Positions 54,516 through 64,000 of a stretch of DNA of 64,000 nucleotides are shown piece after piece. A model generated the notes under the pieces. The model searched no databases and was not told the origin of the DNA. It was given only the letters and a program-made list of their open reading frames with translations. Position 1 is the first letter of the stretch. Each line of letters opens with the position of its first letter. Origin of the DNA: Succinivibrio dextrinosolvens (GTDB taxonomy: Bacteria; Pseudomonadota; Gammaproteobacteria; Enterobacterales; Succinivibrionaceae); contig NZ_CP047056.1 of the NCBI RefSeq assembly GCF_011065405.1, forward strand, positions 3,370,747 through 3,434,746, in the 5' to 3' direction. The translations under genes were made by a program, and so were the position numbers.

Positions 54516-55053
54516 AACTGCCATTGATGGAGTAGTAATTGTTGAGCCAAAGGTATTTAATGATGCCCGAGGCTATTTTTATGAAAGCTACAATGAAAAC
54601 GACTTCAAGGTCAATGGCATAGACTGCAGATTTGTACAGGACAATCAGTCAAAATCATCCTATGGTGTAATTCGTGGCCTTCATTGTCAGACCGGTGAGT
54701 TCTGTCAGGCAAAGCTGGTTAGAGTTCTTTCTGGTAAGGTTTTAGATGTAGCTGTAGATGTCAGAGCTGGTTCAAAGACCTTTGGGCAGTATGTGGCAGT
54801 AGAGCTTTCAGATGAGAACCATCGTCAGCTCTTTATTCCTCGTGGTTTCCTGCATGGCTTCAGTGTACTTTCAGATACCGCTGTATTCTCCTACAAGGTA
54901 GATAACTTCTACAACAAGCTGTCAGAGTGGGGCATGAGATATGATGCACCTGAGTTTAAGATTGACTGGCAGGTACTTGCAGATAAGGTTATAACCTCAG
55001 AGAAGGACAGAATCGAGCATTCCTTAAAAGATGTACCAGCCTTTGCTCTGTAG
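54502..55053 (+). CDS. rmlC: dTDP-4-dehydrorhamnose 3,5-epimerase RmlC
   Basis: This 183-residue cupin enzyme has ARGYFYESYNE, FVQDNQSKSSYGVIRGLHCQTG with the catalytic histidine, KLVRVLSGKVLDVAVDVR and FIPRGFLHGFSVLSDTAVFSYKVDNFY. It epimerises C3 and C5 of dTDP-4-keto-6-deoxyglucose. It overlaps rmlA by 14 bases and is followed by rmlB. Confidence 0.95.
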   Translation: MNFIKTAIDGVVIVEPKVFNDARGYFYESYNENDFKVNGIDCRFVQDNQSKSSYGVIRGLHCQTGEFCQAKLVRVLSGKVLDVAVDVRAGSKTFGQYVAVELSDENHRQLFIPRGFLHGFSVLSDTAVFSYKVDNFYNKLSEWGMRYDAPEFKIDWQVLADKVITSEKDRIEHSLKDVPAFAL

Positions 55054-55114
55054 GCTCTAGACTCTGATAAAACGCTTAGACAAGTTTTCAAAATATAAAT
55101 CTGGATATAAAAAT

Positions 55115-56134
55115 ATGTCAAAATCAATTCTTGTAACCGGTGGCGCCGGTTTCATCGGTTCAAACTTTGTTCCATATTTCTGTAAGAAATACGCTGATTA
55201 CCATGTAATCAATCTTGATAAGCTTACCTATGCCGGTGATCTGTCAAATGTAAAAGAGTGTGAGCACGATGCAAACTACACCTTTGTACAGGGCGATATC
55301 TGTGATGAGAAGCTGATTGAGGATTTATTCACCAGATACGAGATCAGAGGCGTAATCCACTTCGCTGCCGAGAGTCATGTAGACAATTCCATTAAAGGAC
55401 CTAAGGTTTTCATGGAAACCAATCTGATGGGAACCTTTACCTTAATTGAGACTGCAAGACGTCACTGGATGGATGCCCCTGGCAAGGTTAAGCCTGGCTA
55501 TGAGGAGGCAAGATTCCACCATATCTCAACTGATGAGGTATACGGTACCTTAGGTGAGAGCGGTTACTTCTCCGAGACCACTCCATATGCTCCTAACAGC
55601 CCATATTCATCCTCAAAGGCTGGTTCTGACTTTATTGTAAGAGCCTATCATCATACCTACGGTATGAATGTAACCACTTCAAACTGCTCAAACAACTACG
55701 GTCCTAAGCAGAATCACGAGAAGCTCATTCCTCATATTATTGAGAATGCCTTGAATCTTAAGCCTCTGCCTGTATATGGAAAGGGTCTTAATGTCCGTGA
55801 CTGGCTGTATGTTTTAGATCACTGCAAGGCAATTGATTTAATCTTCCACAAGGGTAAAGCAGGTGAGACCTACAACATCGGCGGTCATAACGAGAGAAAC
55901 AATATCACCATCGTTAACACCATCTGTTCAATTCTGGATGAGAAGTCTCCTCGTAAGGATGGCAAGTCATATTCAGAGCTGATTACCTTTGTTCAGGACA
56001 GAGCCGGACATGATTTACGTTATGCTATTGATCCTACCAAGATTGTAAATGAGCTGGGATGGAAGGCTGATGAGACTTTTGATACCGGTATTATCAAGAC
56101 GGTTGAGTGGTATCTGAATAAGTTCAAGTTTTAG
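55115..56134 (+). CDS. rmlB: dTDP-glucose 4,6-dehydratase RmlB
   Basis: This 339-residue short-chain dehydrogenase family enzyme has the NAD-binding TGGAGFIGSNFV, IHFAAESHVDNSI, HHISTDEVYG, and the YSSSK catalytic motif in SPYSSSKAGSDF, with NNYGPKQNHEKLIP and RDWLYVLDHCKAI. It makes dTDP-4-keto-6-deoxy-D-glucose, the step between RmlA and RmlC. The order rmlA-rmlC-rmlB, without rmlD in the window, means the final reductase must lie elsewhere or the pathway makes a different sugar. Confidence 0.96.
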   Translation: MSKSILVTGGAGFIGSNFVPYFCKKYADYHVINLDKLTYAGDLSNVKECEHDANYTFVQGDICDEKLIEDLFTRYEIRGVIHFAAESHVDNSIKGPKVFMETNLMGTFTLIETARRHWMDAPGKVKPGYEEARFHHISTDEVYGTLGESGYFSETTPYAPNSPYSSSKAGSDFIVRAYHHTYGMNVTTSNCSNNYGPKQNHEKLIPHIIENALNLKPLPVYGKGLNVRDWLYVLDHCKAIDLIFHKGKAGETYNIGGHNERNNITIVNTICSILDEKSPRKDGKSYSELITFVQDRAGHDLRYAIDPTKIVNELGWKADETFDTGIIKTVEWYLNKFKF

Positions 56135-56209
56135 TTGCTCTGTTAACTCGTTTGATTGGTAACTCTTAATATAAGTTCATCCCTTTATTTTCGTTAGGAT
56201 CATATCTCT

Positions 56210-56992
56210 ATGTTCTCAATTATTATTCCAACCTTACTTAAAGATATTGAAGTTTTAAATAAACTTTTATCTCAGTTAAATGAAGATAGTACTGTTGGAG
56301 AAATTATTATTATTGATAACTCATGCTCTTCATTTAAAACAGAGTATTCTAAAGTTAAGGTTCATGTTCCTAAAGATAACCTGTTTGTAAATCCTGCCTG
56401 GAATCTTGGTATAAAGTTAAGTTCACCTGAATTTAAGTACTTCGGAATTTTAAACGACGATATAATTTTTCAGAAGAATCTTTTTGAACAGGTGCACTCT
56501 TTTCTTGAGTCATCCTCAGATGAGGTTGGTTTATTGGGGATAGATTGTGTTGCCAATACTCCAAAAGCACAGTTTGATTCTTATCCTGAGAATAGAAATG
56601 TTGAGATTGTTGAAACTCCAAAGTTGGAAGGGTTCTTTGGTTCCGCATTCTTTGGAAATAAAAAGAATTATTTTGAAATTCCTGATGAAATGAAGGTGTT
56701 CTACGGTGATCACTTCTTATTTACCAGAAATATTCAGTCGGGACATAAGAATTACAAGATTTCTAATATTGGAGTTAAACATTTGGAATCTCTGTCATCT
56801 CACAGCTCTCCTTTTATTGCTAAAATGTTTAAAAAGGACAGAAAGATTTGTATTAAGCATAATGGAGTAGAACATCAGCATTTAAGCCTGCTACAGAGAA
56901 TATTCTCAATAACAACTTATCATAATCATTATGTACTTTGTTTTTTAGGCTTGAAGATGAAGTTTAAGATTAAGATGAGGAAATCTGAATAG
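56210..56992 (+). CDS. Glycosyltransferase family 2-like protein
   Basis: This 260-residue protein opens FSIIIPTLLKDIEVLNKLLSQL and has GEIIIIDNSC, NLFVNPAWNLGIKLSSPEFKYFGILNDDIIFQKNL (NDD-type metal motif near residue 83) and FYGDHFLFTRNIQSGHKNY. It is a GT-A fold inverting-type enzyme by shape. It follows rmlB after 75 bases and ends 16 bases before an IS4-like element, which may have cut off further cluster genes. The donor sugar, possibly rhamnose, is only inferred from the rml genes. Confidence 0.78.
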   Translation: MFSIIIPTLLKDIEVLNKLLSQLNEDSTVGEIIIIDNSCSSFKTEYSKVKVHVPKDNLFVNPAWNLGIKLSSPEFKYFGILNDDIIFQKNLFEQVHSFLESSSDEVGLLGIDCVANTPKAQFDSYPENRNVEIVETPKLEGFFGSAFFGNKKNYFEIPDEMKVFYGDHFLFTRNIQSGHKNYKISNIGVKHLESLSSHSSPFIAKMFKKDRKICIKHNGVEHQHLSLLQRIFSITTYHNHYVLCFLGLKMKFKIKMRKSE

Positions 56993-57007
56993 ATATAGAA
57001 TTATTTG

Positions 57008-58735
57008 TCATACCTAGGATCTTAAGAAATTTATTCTAGGTTCCGCATAAATTAAAGGATAAGCAACTGTTACAAGTTGCGATCCGTTGCTGAATTAGTT
57101 CAGCATAAAAAGTTCTTTAAAAATTTGGTATATAGATCAGTCTGTTAATAAACCATGCAATCGTTTACTCTGAGAGATTGACGATGTTTTTATCCGAAAA
57201 ACTGGATTTTTGAAAATGGAATGAAATCTTGTTGATTTGAAAGGAATTAATTGATTTATGGTTTTCTGTTTAATATAATTAATGTGTTCAAAATCAAATA
57301 ATTAAACAAGAAAACCATGGAGCAATTATCTCTATTTTTATCAACTCTGTCAAACGATTTTCAAACCTATAAAACTAATCTGATTGATCTTCTGTCAAAG
57401 AATCATATTTCAAAACTGTCATACGATACTAAAGCTTGTGTTAGAAACCGTAAGTTTTCGGTTGCAGATTATCTGCTTGGTGCTTTAACTATGATGAGTA
57501 GTTCAATCAGTGAGCCTGAGTTTACTCTGAATTCTTTTCATATGAACTATAACAGTCATCTCGGTGATGATTTTAAGATGACTCATAAATGCATTCACAA
57601 GCAGCTGGATTCTGAAGAAAGCCTAACTCTTGTTAAAGCTTTAGTGGTTTAGGTTATGACTCTTATAAACAGAGATTGGCAAATCAGATTAGAGCTCATT
57701 TGATAGAGTCTTTAAAGGACTTACTTTCTCTTTTGAAGGTTAAGGACATTGTTCTTATTGATGGCACAGAACTGGACTTACGTAATTCCTGCGCAGATAA
57801 CTTTGAGAGCAAAGGAAAAGGCAGAGACCGACTTGACGGTTCCTCCGCGAGACCAGGCTCAAGCTCCATGTTGCATACTCTCTTTGTAAACAAAGCTTTA
57901 TTTGTGTTGAGGTATCTGAAGCTGTTGCCTCTGAAAGAGACAGAGTCTATCAGGAATACCAGCAGGACTGTCTGGTTATTGCTGATAGAGGTTACATCGA
58001 TGAAGAGCTTGAACAGACTCTTATAAAAGCAGGGGCTCAGTTTCTTATTAAAGGCAGAGCGAATACCAACGGAACCATCATTGATGCTTATGCCGATGAC
58101 GGTTCAAGAATGAGGCAGTACATTGGTAAAAAGCTTAAAGATATCCCTCACAAGATGAATGTTGATGTAACTATCAGAACCTCAAAGGGGAATACTTTAA
58201 GGATTATTCGTCGCTACAATCCTAATGGGAAGAACAGAGATAAAATCTCTGTTCTGCGAACAAGTGTCCATCGCAAGATTGCAGGAGCTAAACAGCTTTA
58301 CCTTCTGTACAGAATCCGCTGGAACATTGAACTGTTCAACAAAGCAGCAAAGAGTGGCTGTAACCTTAAGAGCATTAACTCAAGTAAGAAGAACATCATT
58401 CTTATTTTTATCCTGCTGTCATTACTGGTTTCGCTTATAAAGACATATTGCGCAGCCAAGACAATGATAAAGCATAAGATTGATGATTTGTCCTTACTTA
58501 AAGTCCATACATACAATGTCCTATACGAAAAGCTTTTATTTGCCTTTGCATATAGAAACAGATCAACTATATATCAAGTTTTTAAAGAACTTCTCGGTGA
58601 GATAGCTCTGTGCTGTAAACGCTCAAAGCCATCTCAGCGAGATCGATTGTTAATTAAAGATCTGCCATTACTTTTGTGGCAGATCGTGAACCAACCAGGC
58701 TTTAAAAGAAAAAGCTCTTAAGGACCTGGGTATGA
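57008..58735 (+). mobile_element. IS4-family-like insertion sequence, decayed
   Basis: The ends begin TCATACC-AGG--CTTAAGA in inverted orientation (57008 onward and, on the other strand, 58735 downward), about 17 of 20 positions matching. No clear target duplication could be seen. The single transposase inside has several frame changes. Confidence 0.7.
57317..58721 (+). pseudogene. IS4-family transposase, several frameshifts
   Basis: Three frame-shifted parts can be joined: EQLSLFLSTLSNDFQTYKTN to 57652; a part with IVLIDGTELDLRNSCADNF (first catalytic Asp) and a reading-frame change near 57900; and QYIGKKLKDIPHKM to the end. The last includes YRIRWNIELFNKAAK, the IS4 family Y-(2)-R-(3)-E-(6)-K signature. 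The gene is inactive as read. Confidence 0.82.
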
Positions 58736-58902
58736 TTTAAATTAGACTAATAACCCCAATATTTATTGGAAAAGGTTGTTATTATATGTTTTATCTTTAG
58801 AATATGAGTTGTAATTGAATACAGAGCATAAAAGTGTGCGACTGGCTCTTAATAGTATAATCTTTCACGATCTCATTTACTGTCTTTTTTTGATATAGTT
58901 TT

Positions 58903-60067
58903 ATGTATAATTTTTTTTCAAAATGTTGTTATCCAAATATTGTTAACTTTTTATTTTATTTATATTTTTTAGCTATAATTATGCCTAGACTGTTTTTAAT
59001 AAATGGGCAAGAAATAAAAGTTTCATATTTTTTATTTTCTTTTTTTTGTTTACTTCTTGTAAAAAGAAGAAATATTTTTTATCCTTCTAAGCTTCTCGTT
59101 TTTTTCTTTATTTTTGTATGTACATATTCTTTTTTATTATCTTTTATATATTATGACTCGTTTGGGTTTAGTGATCATTTTTTTCATTGGGTATATGGAG
59201 CGGGCGTTGTTATAATTGTTTTTAACTTGTTCCCTTTTTCAACAGAAAGAGATATTTCATTATTTTTTCAGAAGATTTGGTTTATTCTTTTTCTTTGTAT
59301 TTTATTTAATAACTGTAATCAGCTTGATAGTATCACTAATTATTTAAAAAATAATTTAAATCATCCTTCTTTAACGACTCTTGTTGTTGGAGGGGTTAAT
59401 TCTGAATCTATTTTTTTAGGTTTATTTTGTGCTTCTTTCGTTTATACACGAATTCGTTGGTTTATTCTATTTTTATCTTTGGCTGTTTCTGTTTTTTATT
59501 CATCAAGAGCAGGTGTAATTTCGGATTGTATAACATGTTTATTTTTTAATTTTTTTAAACAGAAACACTTAGTTAATAAAAAGTTTATTGTAATAATTAC
59601 GTTGTTTTCTATTATTTTATTGGTTGTTTTTTTTACTCTCATAAGTTATGCGGATACTTCTGGTAATTTTTTTTCTCGTTTTATAAGTCGCTTTTCTCGT
59701 ATTGGTGAAGAGCCTGGTTCAATTGGACGTCTTAATATGTGGTCGTATATTCCTGAACTAATTTCAACTTATCCTTTTGGTGTTGGTTTGGGAAACTCGT
59801 TGTTAGCGCTAAAATCGATTTCTCATGATATGTACAGAGAATCCAATTTACATAATATTTATTTACAAATGATTGTTGACCTTGGGGTATTCTGCGGATT
59901 ATTATTTAATTGTTTAATTTTTATTTTCTTTATCATGAAGGAAGAAATATATTTTGTTCGCTCATAACTTTCTTTTTGTGTTCATATTTTTTATGGGACT
60001 AATTCAATTTGCAGGAGGGGAATCATTTTTTTCTTTTTATAGGCCTTTATTTACTAAACAAATGTAG
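58903..60067 (+). pseudogene. Wzy/O-antigen-ligase-like membrane protein, 3' frameshift
   Basis: The main frame (58903-59967) encodes 354 residues with about ten membrane helices and the ligase/polymerase-type loop GSIGRLNMWSYIPELISTYPFGVGLGNS...NLHNIYLQMIVDLG. It stops after MKEEIYFVRS. In another frame, from about 59941 to 60067, the sequence continues as KKYILFAHNFLFVFIFFMGL and then QFAGGESFFSFYRPLFTKQM, a natural final helix and tail. One inserted base near 59940 explains this. Either the gene is newly broken or the frame is switchable. It is very T-rich. Confidence 0.68.
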
Positions 60068-60119
60068 GAAAAACTAACCAATAGTTTATACTGATATTGT
60101 TTTATTTGAAATTTGTTTT

Positions 60120-61194
60120 ATGAAAAAAGCGATTATTCTCTGTAATACATATTATCAAATATTGGTCGCATTACAACTAAAGATAAAATTTTATAGAGAT
60201 GAATGTGTTATTATTCTTATCTCAGATCATTCTAAAAATACTTTAGATTTAACAAAAAAGATTAAAGAACTGAAAATCTTCACCGATGTTTTATTTATAG
60301 CTAATAAATCAAGATATGTTGGGGGCAATAGAAGTTTTACTTGCAAGATCTCAAATTTATTATTTGAAATTATTAGTAAAAACAATTACCTGATAATCTT
60401 ATAAAGAATGTAGATGATTTTTATTTTTTAATTTGGATCTTTATACTCATTCGCTTTTTGCAACTTTGGTAAACACAAATCCAAATATAAAATGTATAAG
60501 ATTTGAAGAAGGTATTCTCTCATATAATTTTCCGCTTTCTAGAAGAAAAAGTTCAATTTTGTTAGACTTTTTAAGAAAGTTTTTTCTACGTAAGCCTATT
60601 CTTATAGATAGACTGAATGATTTTTACTGTTTTTTTCCTGAGCTATACGAAGGCAAATTAAGAGCCCATAAGATTCCTAAAATTGATACCAAGGAATTGA
60701 AGCCTATTATAGATAAATTATTTGACATTGATCTTAGTGTTTATAAATATAAATATATTTTTTTTACTTCTGTCTATGATTTTGATGTCCCAAAACCAAT
60801 TGGAGAATTTGAAGTTTTAAAAAAGATTAGAGATTTGGTTGGTAATGACAATCTTTTAGTAAAGGTTCATCCTCGCGATAGAAGGAATATTTATTCCAAG
60901 GAAGGATTTCATCTTGATCCAAATACAAGTGTGCCTTGGGAGGCAATTCTTATTTGTGCAAAAATAACAAGCTGCATTTTTTTAAGTGTGAATTCATCGT
61001 GTCTTTTTTCTTCAAAAATTATTAATAACTCAGCTGGTGTTTCTGCTTTTGTTTATCCTTTGTGCAATGTAGATAATGATCCAACCGCAATCGTAACAGT
61101 AAAAAATATTCAATACCTATTAAAGAATACGGTTTCTAATAATTGGGGAAAAATTAGTGTTGTTGAAAAGATAGAGGATGTTCTAACATTATAA
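60120..61194 (+). pseudogene. GT52/polysialyltransferase-like gene, frameshifted
   Basis: The first frame (60120-60404) encodes KKAIILCNTYYQILVALQLK...SDHSKNTLDLTKKIKEL, then stops. A second frame carries NLIKNVDDFYF, and a third, from about 60433 to 61194, reads DLYTHSLFATLVNTNPNIKC...RFEEGILSY, LLVKVHPRDRRN and CIFLSVNSSCLFSSKI. The EEG, K-x-HPRD and serine-rich S-x-NSS patterns recall the GT52/polysialyltransferase-type fold used for sialyl or similar caps. The two shifts, one near 60385 and one in the T-run near 60420-60429, make it non-functional as read. Confidence 0.65.
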
Positions 61195-61264
61195 AATTAA
61201 GAAAAGTAATGGAGCAAATAATATTCGCTCTGTTGTAGAGGATTATTGATTAAAAGTTTCACAA

Positions 61265-61306
61265 GCCTCAGGACTATAGATCATTTCCCATTCTGAGGCG
61301 TTTTCT
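61265..61306 (+). terminator. Possible terminator at the end of the polysaccharide cluster
   Basis: GCCTCAG and CTGAGGC form a 7-bp stem with a 21-base loop, followed by GTTTTCTTTC. Confidence 0.35.
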
Positions 61307-61408
61307 TTCATTCTACCCTTAAATTTCCCCAAAAATCTTCATTCTTCAGCAAGCAACTCAAAACTTATCTCAATTTCTATCAAAAATTGTAACTGCTCAG
61401 AACCACCC

Positions 61409-62946
61409 TTAAATTAAAACTTTCTCAGTTTCGCCTTTGAAGGCAAGAGCCAATGCTTCGAATGCATTTATGCCATGCTTCTTGGCGGTGCTGAGATAGG
61501 ATGTAATCTTGAGGTAGGTCTGAGCTCCAGCCTTTGTACGAAAACATCCTGAAACCTTTGCTTTAGTCTTTACATTGCGTAAGTCTCTCTCCGCCTGATT
61601 GTTATCAAATGGAACCAGGAAATTATGTATAAACAGACACACCGAATCCTTAAGCTTAATCAGCCTGTCTATTAAGGCTCTTTCCTTGCCTTTCTTCTTT
61701 TTTCCTCGTTTTTTAGGCTCTATCTTATCCGGTGGAGGACATTCCATATTGGCATAAGCCATGATTTCGTCATATTCTTTCCCAAGTACTTTTATAAGAT
61801 TCTCGCTTAACGTGGTTTTGCCTTGTTCTATAGCCTTTTCCTTGGCGGTTTTCATGGTTATAAGCAGAGTCTTGAATCTTTCTGTCCATAAATGAGTCGG
61901 ATTATTCTCAATGTTGGCTATAAGTTCTCTTAACAGATGAGCGCAGCAGACAGCATGGAGAATATCTTTGAATTTCCAGTAGGCTCCCCAGCAGTCATGG
62001 ACTGCGGTACCACCGATATTCTGAATTACTCCGTTATCTTCTATTCCTTCCTGTCCTCGTTTCTTATTGACGGTAAGGTAGGTGTATTTGGCATTGGATG
62101 AGTTATGTACCCATTGTGTAGAGCCTTCGACTCTGACACCGGTTTCATCGAAGTTAACAACAGAAGAGCCAATCAGCAGTTCTTTGATTTTCTCTACTAT
62201 CGGTGTTACCTTTTGTCCGCATTTTCTACCATTGAACAGATAGTGCCTTCAGACAGAGTTACATTAAACATACCGTCAATGATAGTCTGAATTCTGTCTG
62301 TACTTACTGCACCAAAGGTGCTGAGAAGACCAGCCATTGCAGTAAAGGTATCTCCATACTGAACATAGGCTTTAACCTCTTCAGGGAATTCTCCTTTAAG
62401 TTTGCTTTCGCCACATGGACAGGCAACTGCCTTTAGACTCTGGTGCTCGATTACCTTTGTGGTTACAACCGCTTCAACAATAAATCTCTTTTCCCCGCAC
62501 TCAAATACCTTTCCGTTTGCAACGCATGAGGCAAAATGTGGACAGGTCATACATTTATTGGGATGATGTTTCTTTACCTCATCAGGCTTATGTGGTAGCT
62601 CCATGTTTGCTCCACTGTGTCCTTTCTGCCCACCAGGCTTCCTACCAGTTGGCTTTCTCAGACTTCTTGCTTTATTTGGCTTCTTATAACCGTCACTTGA
62701 TGGTGGTTTTGAACTGTTATGGGAATCCATATTTAACTGTCTGCGCAGGTCTTTTATGGTTTCCTGCAGATCGATGATGGTATTAGTCAAGCGCTCATTC
62801 TGCACCATAATACCTGTACTTGTTTCAAGCATAATGCTGAAAAGGAATGAAAGAGAATCAACGAGTACAGCAGTGTCACCTGAAGCTTTACTTTTAAGCT
62901 CCTTTGTTATCTGCTCAACCTGCTTTTTCAGTTCCTTTAAATCCAC
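61409..62946 (-). pseudogene. IS66-family transposase (TnpC), single frameshift
   Basis: The N-terminal 246 residues (MDLKELKKQVEQ, NSSKPPSSDGYKKP, the zinc-binding CMTCPHFASC and CPCGE, and TFGAVSTDRIQTI) run in one frame to a stop at 62206. One A is missing from an A-run at about 62213-62217; adding it lets the frame continue as VTPIVEKIKELLIGSSVVNF with the first catalytic D, HDCWGAYWKF with the second, and DNNQAERDLRNVK with the E, to the end at 61409. About 512 residues in all, the usual length. The damage is a single base, so it is recent. Confidence 0.85.
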
Positions 62947-63107
62947 AGCAAATTCCCAATTGTTATTATTACTGATGTAATTATAACATCCTGAATTTCA
63001 GCACTTTTCGTCATAGAAATCGTAACAGTTGCCTATTAGGTACCTATTTTTTCAGTTGATAAAAAACTACACTTCAAGCAACGAAATTTGTTAAGGAGTG
63101 TATCACC

Positions 63108-63755
63108 ATGGCAACAATTAAAATCGATCCTCAAAAAACCAGAGAGATCATTAAAGATATCACCACCTCTACTCTTAGTGCATATCAGCTTGGACAAAAG
63201 TATAAGCTCAGTAAAATGACTATTGACCGTATTGGCAGAGATCATCTTGGTACAGACATTTATTCTAGAAGAGAGAAGCTTGCCTTTGCAAGTCTTTGTG
63301 CCCAGATAAAAGAGTTGCGTGACAGAAATTATTCTCTGACTTCAATTGCTGATCAGCTTGGTATCTCCAAATCAAGTATTTTTGATATCAGCAAAAAGAT
63401 GAAGAGCCAGACATCTGAAGAAGCTACTTCTGCTGAAGATAACGAGGTGCAGGTGATTTCTATTGAATCTAAAGTTGAGGGCGAACCTAAATTACCAGCA
63501 GGACGCATAACACCACAAGTAGCAAAAGAAGCACATCCCGCAAAAACTGAGAGATTCGATGGTAGGAACTTTCATCGCTGGTATCCTCAGCGAAATAAGC
63601 ATCATTCAAACAGACCAAGGCAAAGCCTTAAAAACAGCAGAAGTCCCCATGGCTATATAAAAATCTGCCTCAACGACATTCAGATCACCTTTAATCCTGC
63701 CCAAAGGGAAGCAGAGGAAGTCATTACCAGAATCCTCAGTGGAATAAACTCATAG
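63108..63755 (+). CDS. Helix-turn-helix protein of an IS66-type element (TnpA-like)
   Basis: This 215-residue protein has two helix-turn-helix-like segments, TLSAYQLGQKYKLSKMTIDR and YSLTSIADQLGISKSSIFDIS, and a polar, basic linker before a short C-terminal domain (IKICLNDIQITFNPAQREAEEVITRIL). AAGGAG precedes the ATG. A similar IS66-type TnpB gene follows 10 bases later, so I place it as the element's DNA-binding accessory protein. It is unusually long for TnpA, and it is divergent from the IS66 tnpC, so the two may not belong to one element. Confidence 0.55.
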   Translation: MATIKIDPQKTREIIKDITTSTLSAYQLGQKYKLSKMTIDRIGRDHLGTDIYSRREKLAFASLCAQIKELRDRNYSLTSIADQLGISKSSIFDISKKMKSQTSEEATSAEDNEVQVISIESKVEGEPKLPAGRITPQVAKEAHPAKTERFDGRNFHRWYPQRNKHHSNRPRQSLKNSRSPHGYIKICLNDIQITFNPAQREAEEVITRILSGINS

Positions 63756-63765
63756 GGAGGAATGA

Positions 63766-64000
63766 ATGTCTATTTTATCCGGAACCGGCAGAATCTATAT
63801 GGTTCGTGAACCAGTTTGTGGTCGTTTTGGCATGCACAGACTATTAGCCATGATTTCCTCAAATTCACTTGGTGTCAAATGGAATGGTATCGATGAGATA
63901 ACAGTGGTTACCTTCAATAAGCGTAAAACGATTTGTAAGATACTTCATATAGATCCCTGCGGTGTGGACTGTACCACTCGTATTCTTAACACGGGCAGAT
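63766..64000 (+). CDS. IS66-family TnpB (Orf2)-like protein, 3' end outside window
   Basis: The ATG lies after GGGAGG at eight bases. The visible 78 residues, with VREPVCGRFGMHRLLAMISS, WNGIDEITVVTFNKRKTICKILHI and DPCGVDCTTRIL, follow the Orf2 pattern: a short domain with the F-x-N-R/K-R-x-x-x-K-I-L core. Orf2 is needed for IS66 transposition, but its role is not known. The gene runs off the right edge. Confidence 0.55.
   Translation, partial: MSILSGTGRIYMVREPVCGRFGMHRLLAMISSNSLGVKWNGIDEITVVTFNKRKTICKILHIDPCGVDCTTRILNTGR

Noticed and set aside
57008-58735. Target-site duplication of the IS4-like element
   Set aside because: Flanks next to the matched ends do not show a convincing direct repeat.
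1-64000. tRNA or rRNA genes
   Set aside because: No cloverleaf-type sequence or rRNA segment was recognised on reading; a covariance-model scan would be needed to exclude them.

Overview
The window comes from a low-GC Gram-negative bacterium. It carries outer-membrane porins with standard signal peptides, a complete rsx/rnf electron-transport operon next to nth, a flagellar hook gene behind a sigma-54-type promoter, and a dTDP-sugar/glycosyltransferase cluster. Together these suggest an anaerobic gammaproteobacterium, possibly of the Succinivibrionaceae type. The taxonomic call is an inference from gene content only.

Layout. 1-3432: the 5' part of a SWIM/SNF2 helicase gene running off the left edge. 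3540-32377: an accessory region dominated by eight copies (one broken) of a two-domain family, an AAA-ATPase-like domain with an RPRRFGK[ST] P-loop fused to a C-terminal PD-(D/E)XK nuclease-like domain. Among them lie three paralogous porins with matching terminators, an IS200/IS605 element (tnpA plus an intact-looking tnpB), an intact IS630 element inserted in one ATPase gene, a lipoprotein gene, an isolated flgE, queC, an AlbA_2/HATPase-type regulator gene and a 21-bp repeat array. 32428-39083: rsxABCDGE with nth divergent. 39147-45661: two tiny membrane-protein genes, a 9-bp microsatellite, an alkaline-phosphatase-fold transferase, a membrane-protein gene split by an IS1634-like element, and a TatD nuclease. 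45806-61194: a surface-polysaccharide cluster with RgpF-like, GT8 and GT2-like transferases, two Wzy/ligase-like membrane proteins, an MsbA/PglK-like ABC exporter and rmlA-rmlC-rmlB, interrupted by a decayed IS4-like element and ending in frameshifted genes. 61409-64000: IS66-family genes, the tnpC frameshifted, running off the right edge.

How it fits together. The rsx complex would couple ferredoxin and NADH redox to an ion gradient. The polysaccharide cluster would build a rhamnose-type glycan, although no rmlD is present, and export it. The porins would set outer-membrane permeability. The most unusual content is the ATPase-nuclease family: tandem copies are mosaics, with long identical blocks flanking variable segments, which points to recent duplication and gene conversion. 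Insertion sequences and single-base shifts in A/T runs show that the accessory parts are decaying or being remodelled.

All calls rest on reading the sequence and on general family knowledge. No database search was run, and identities were judged by eye.
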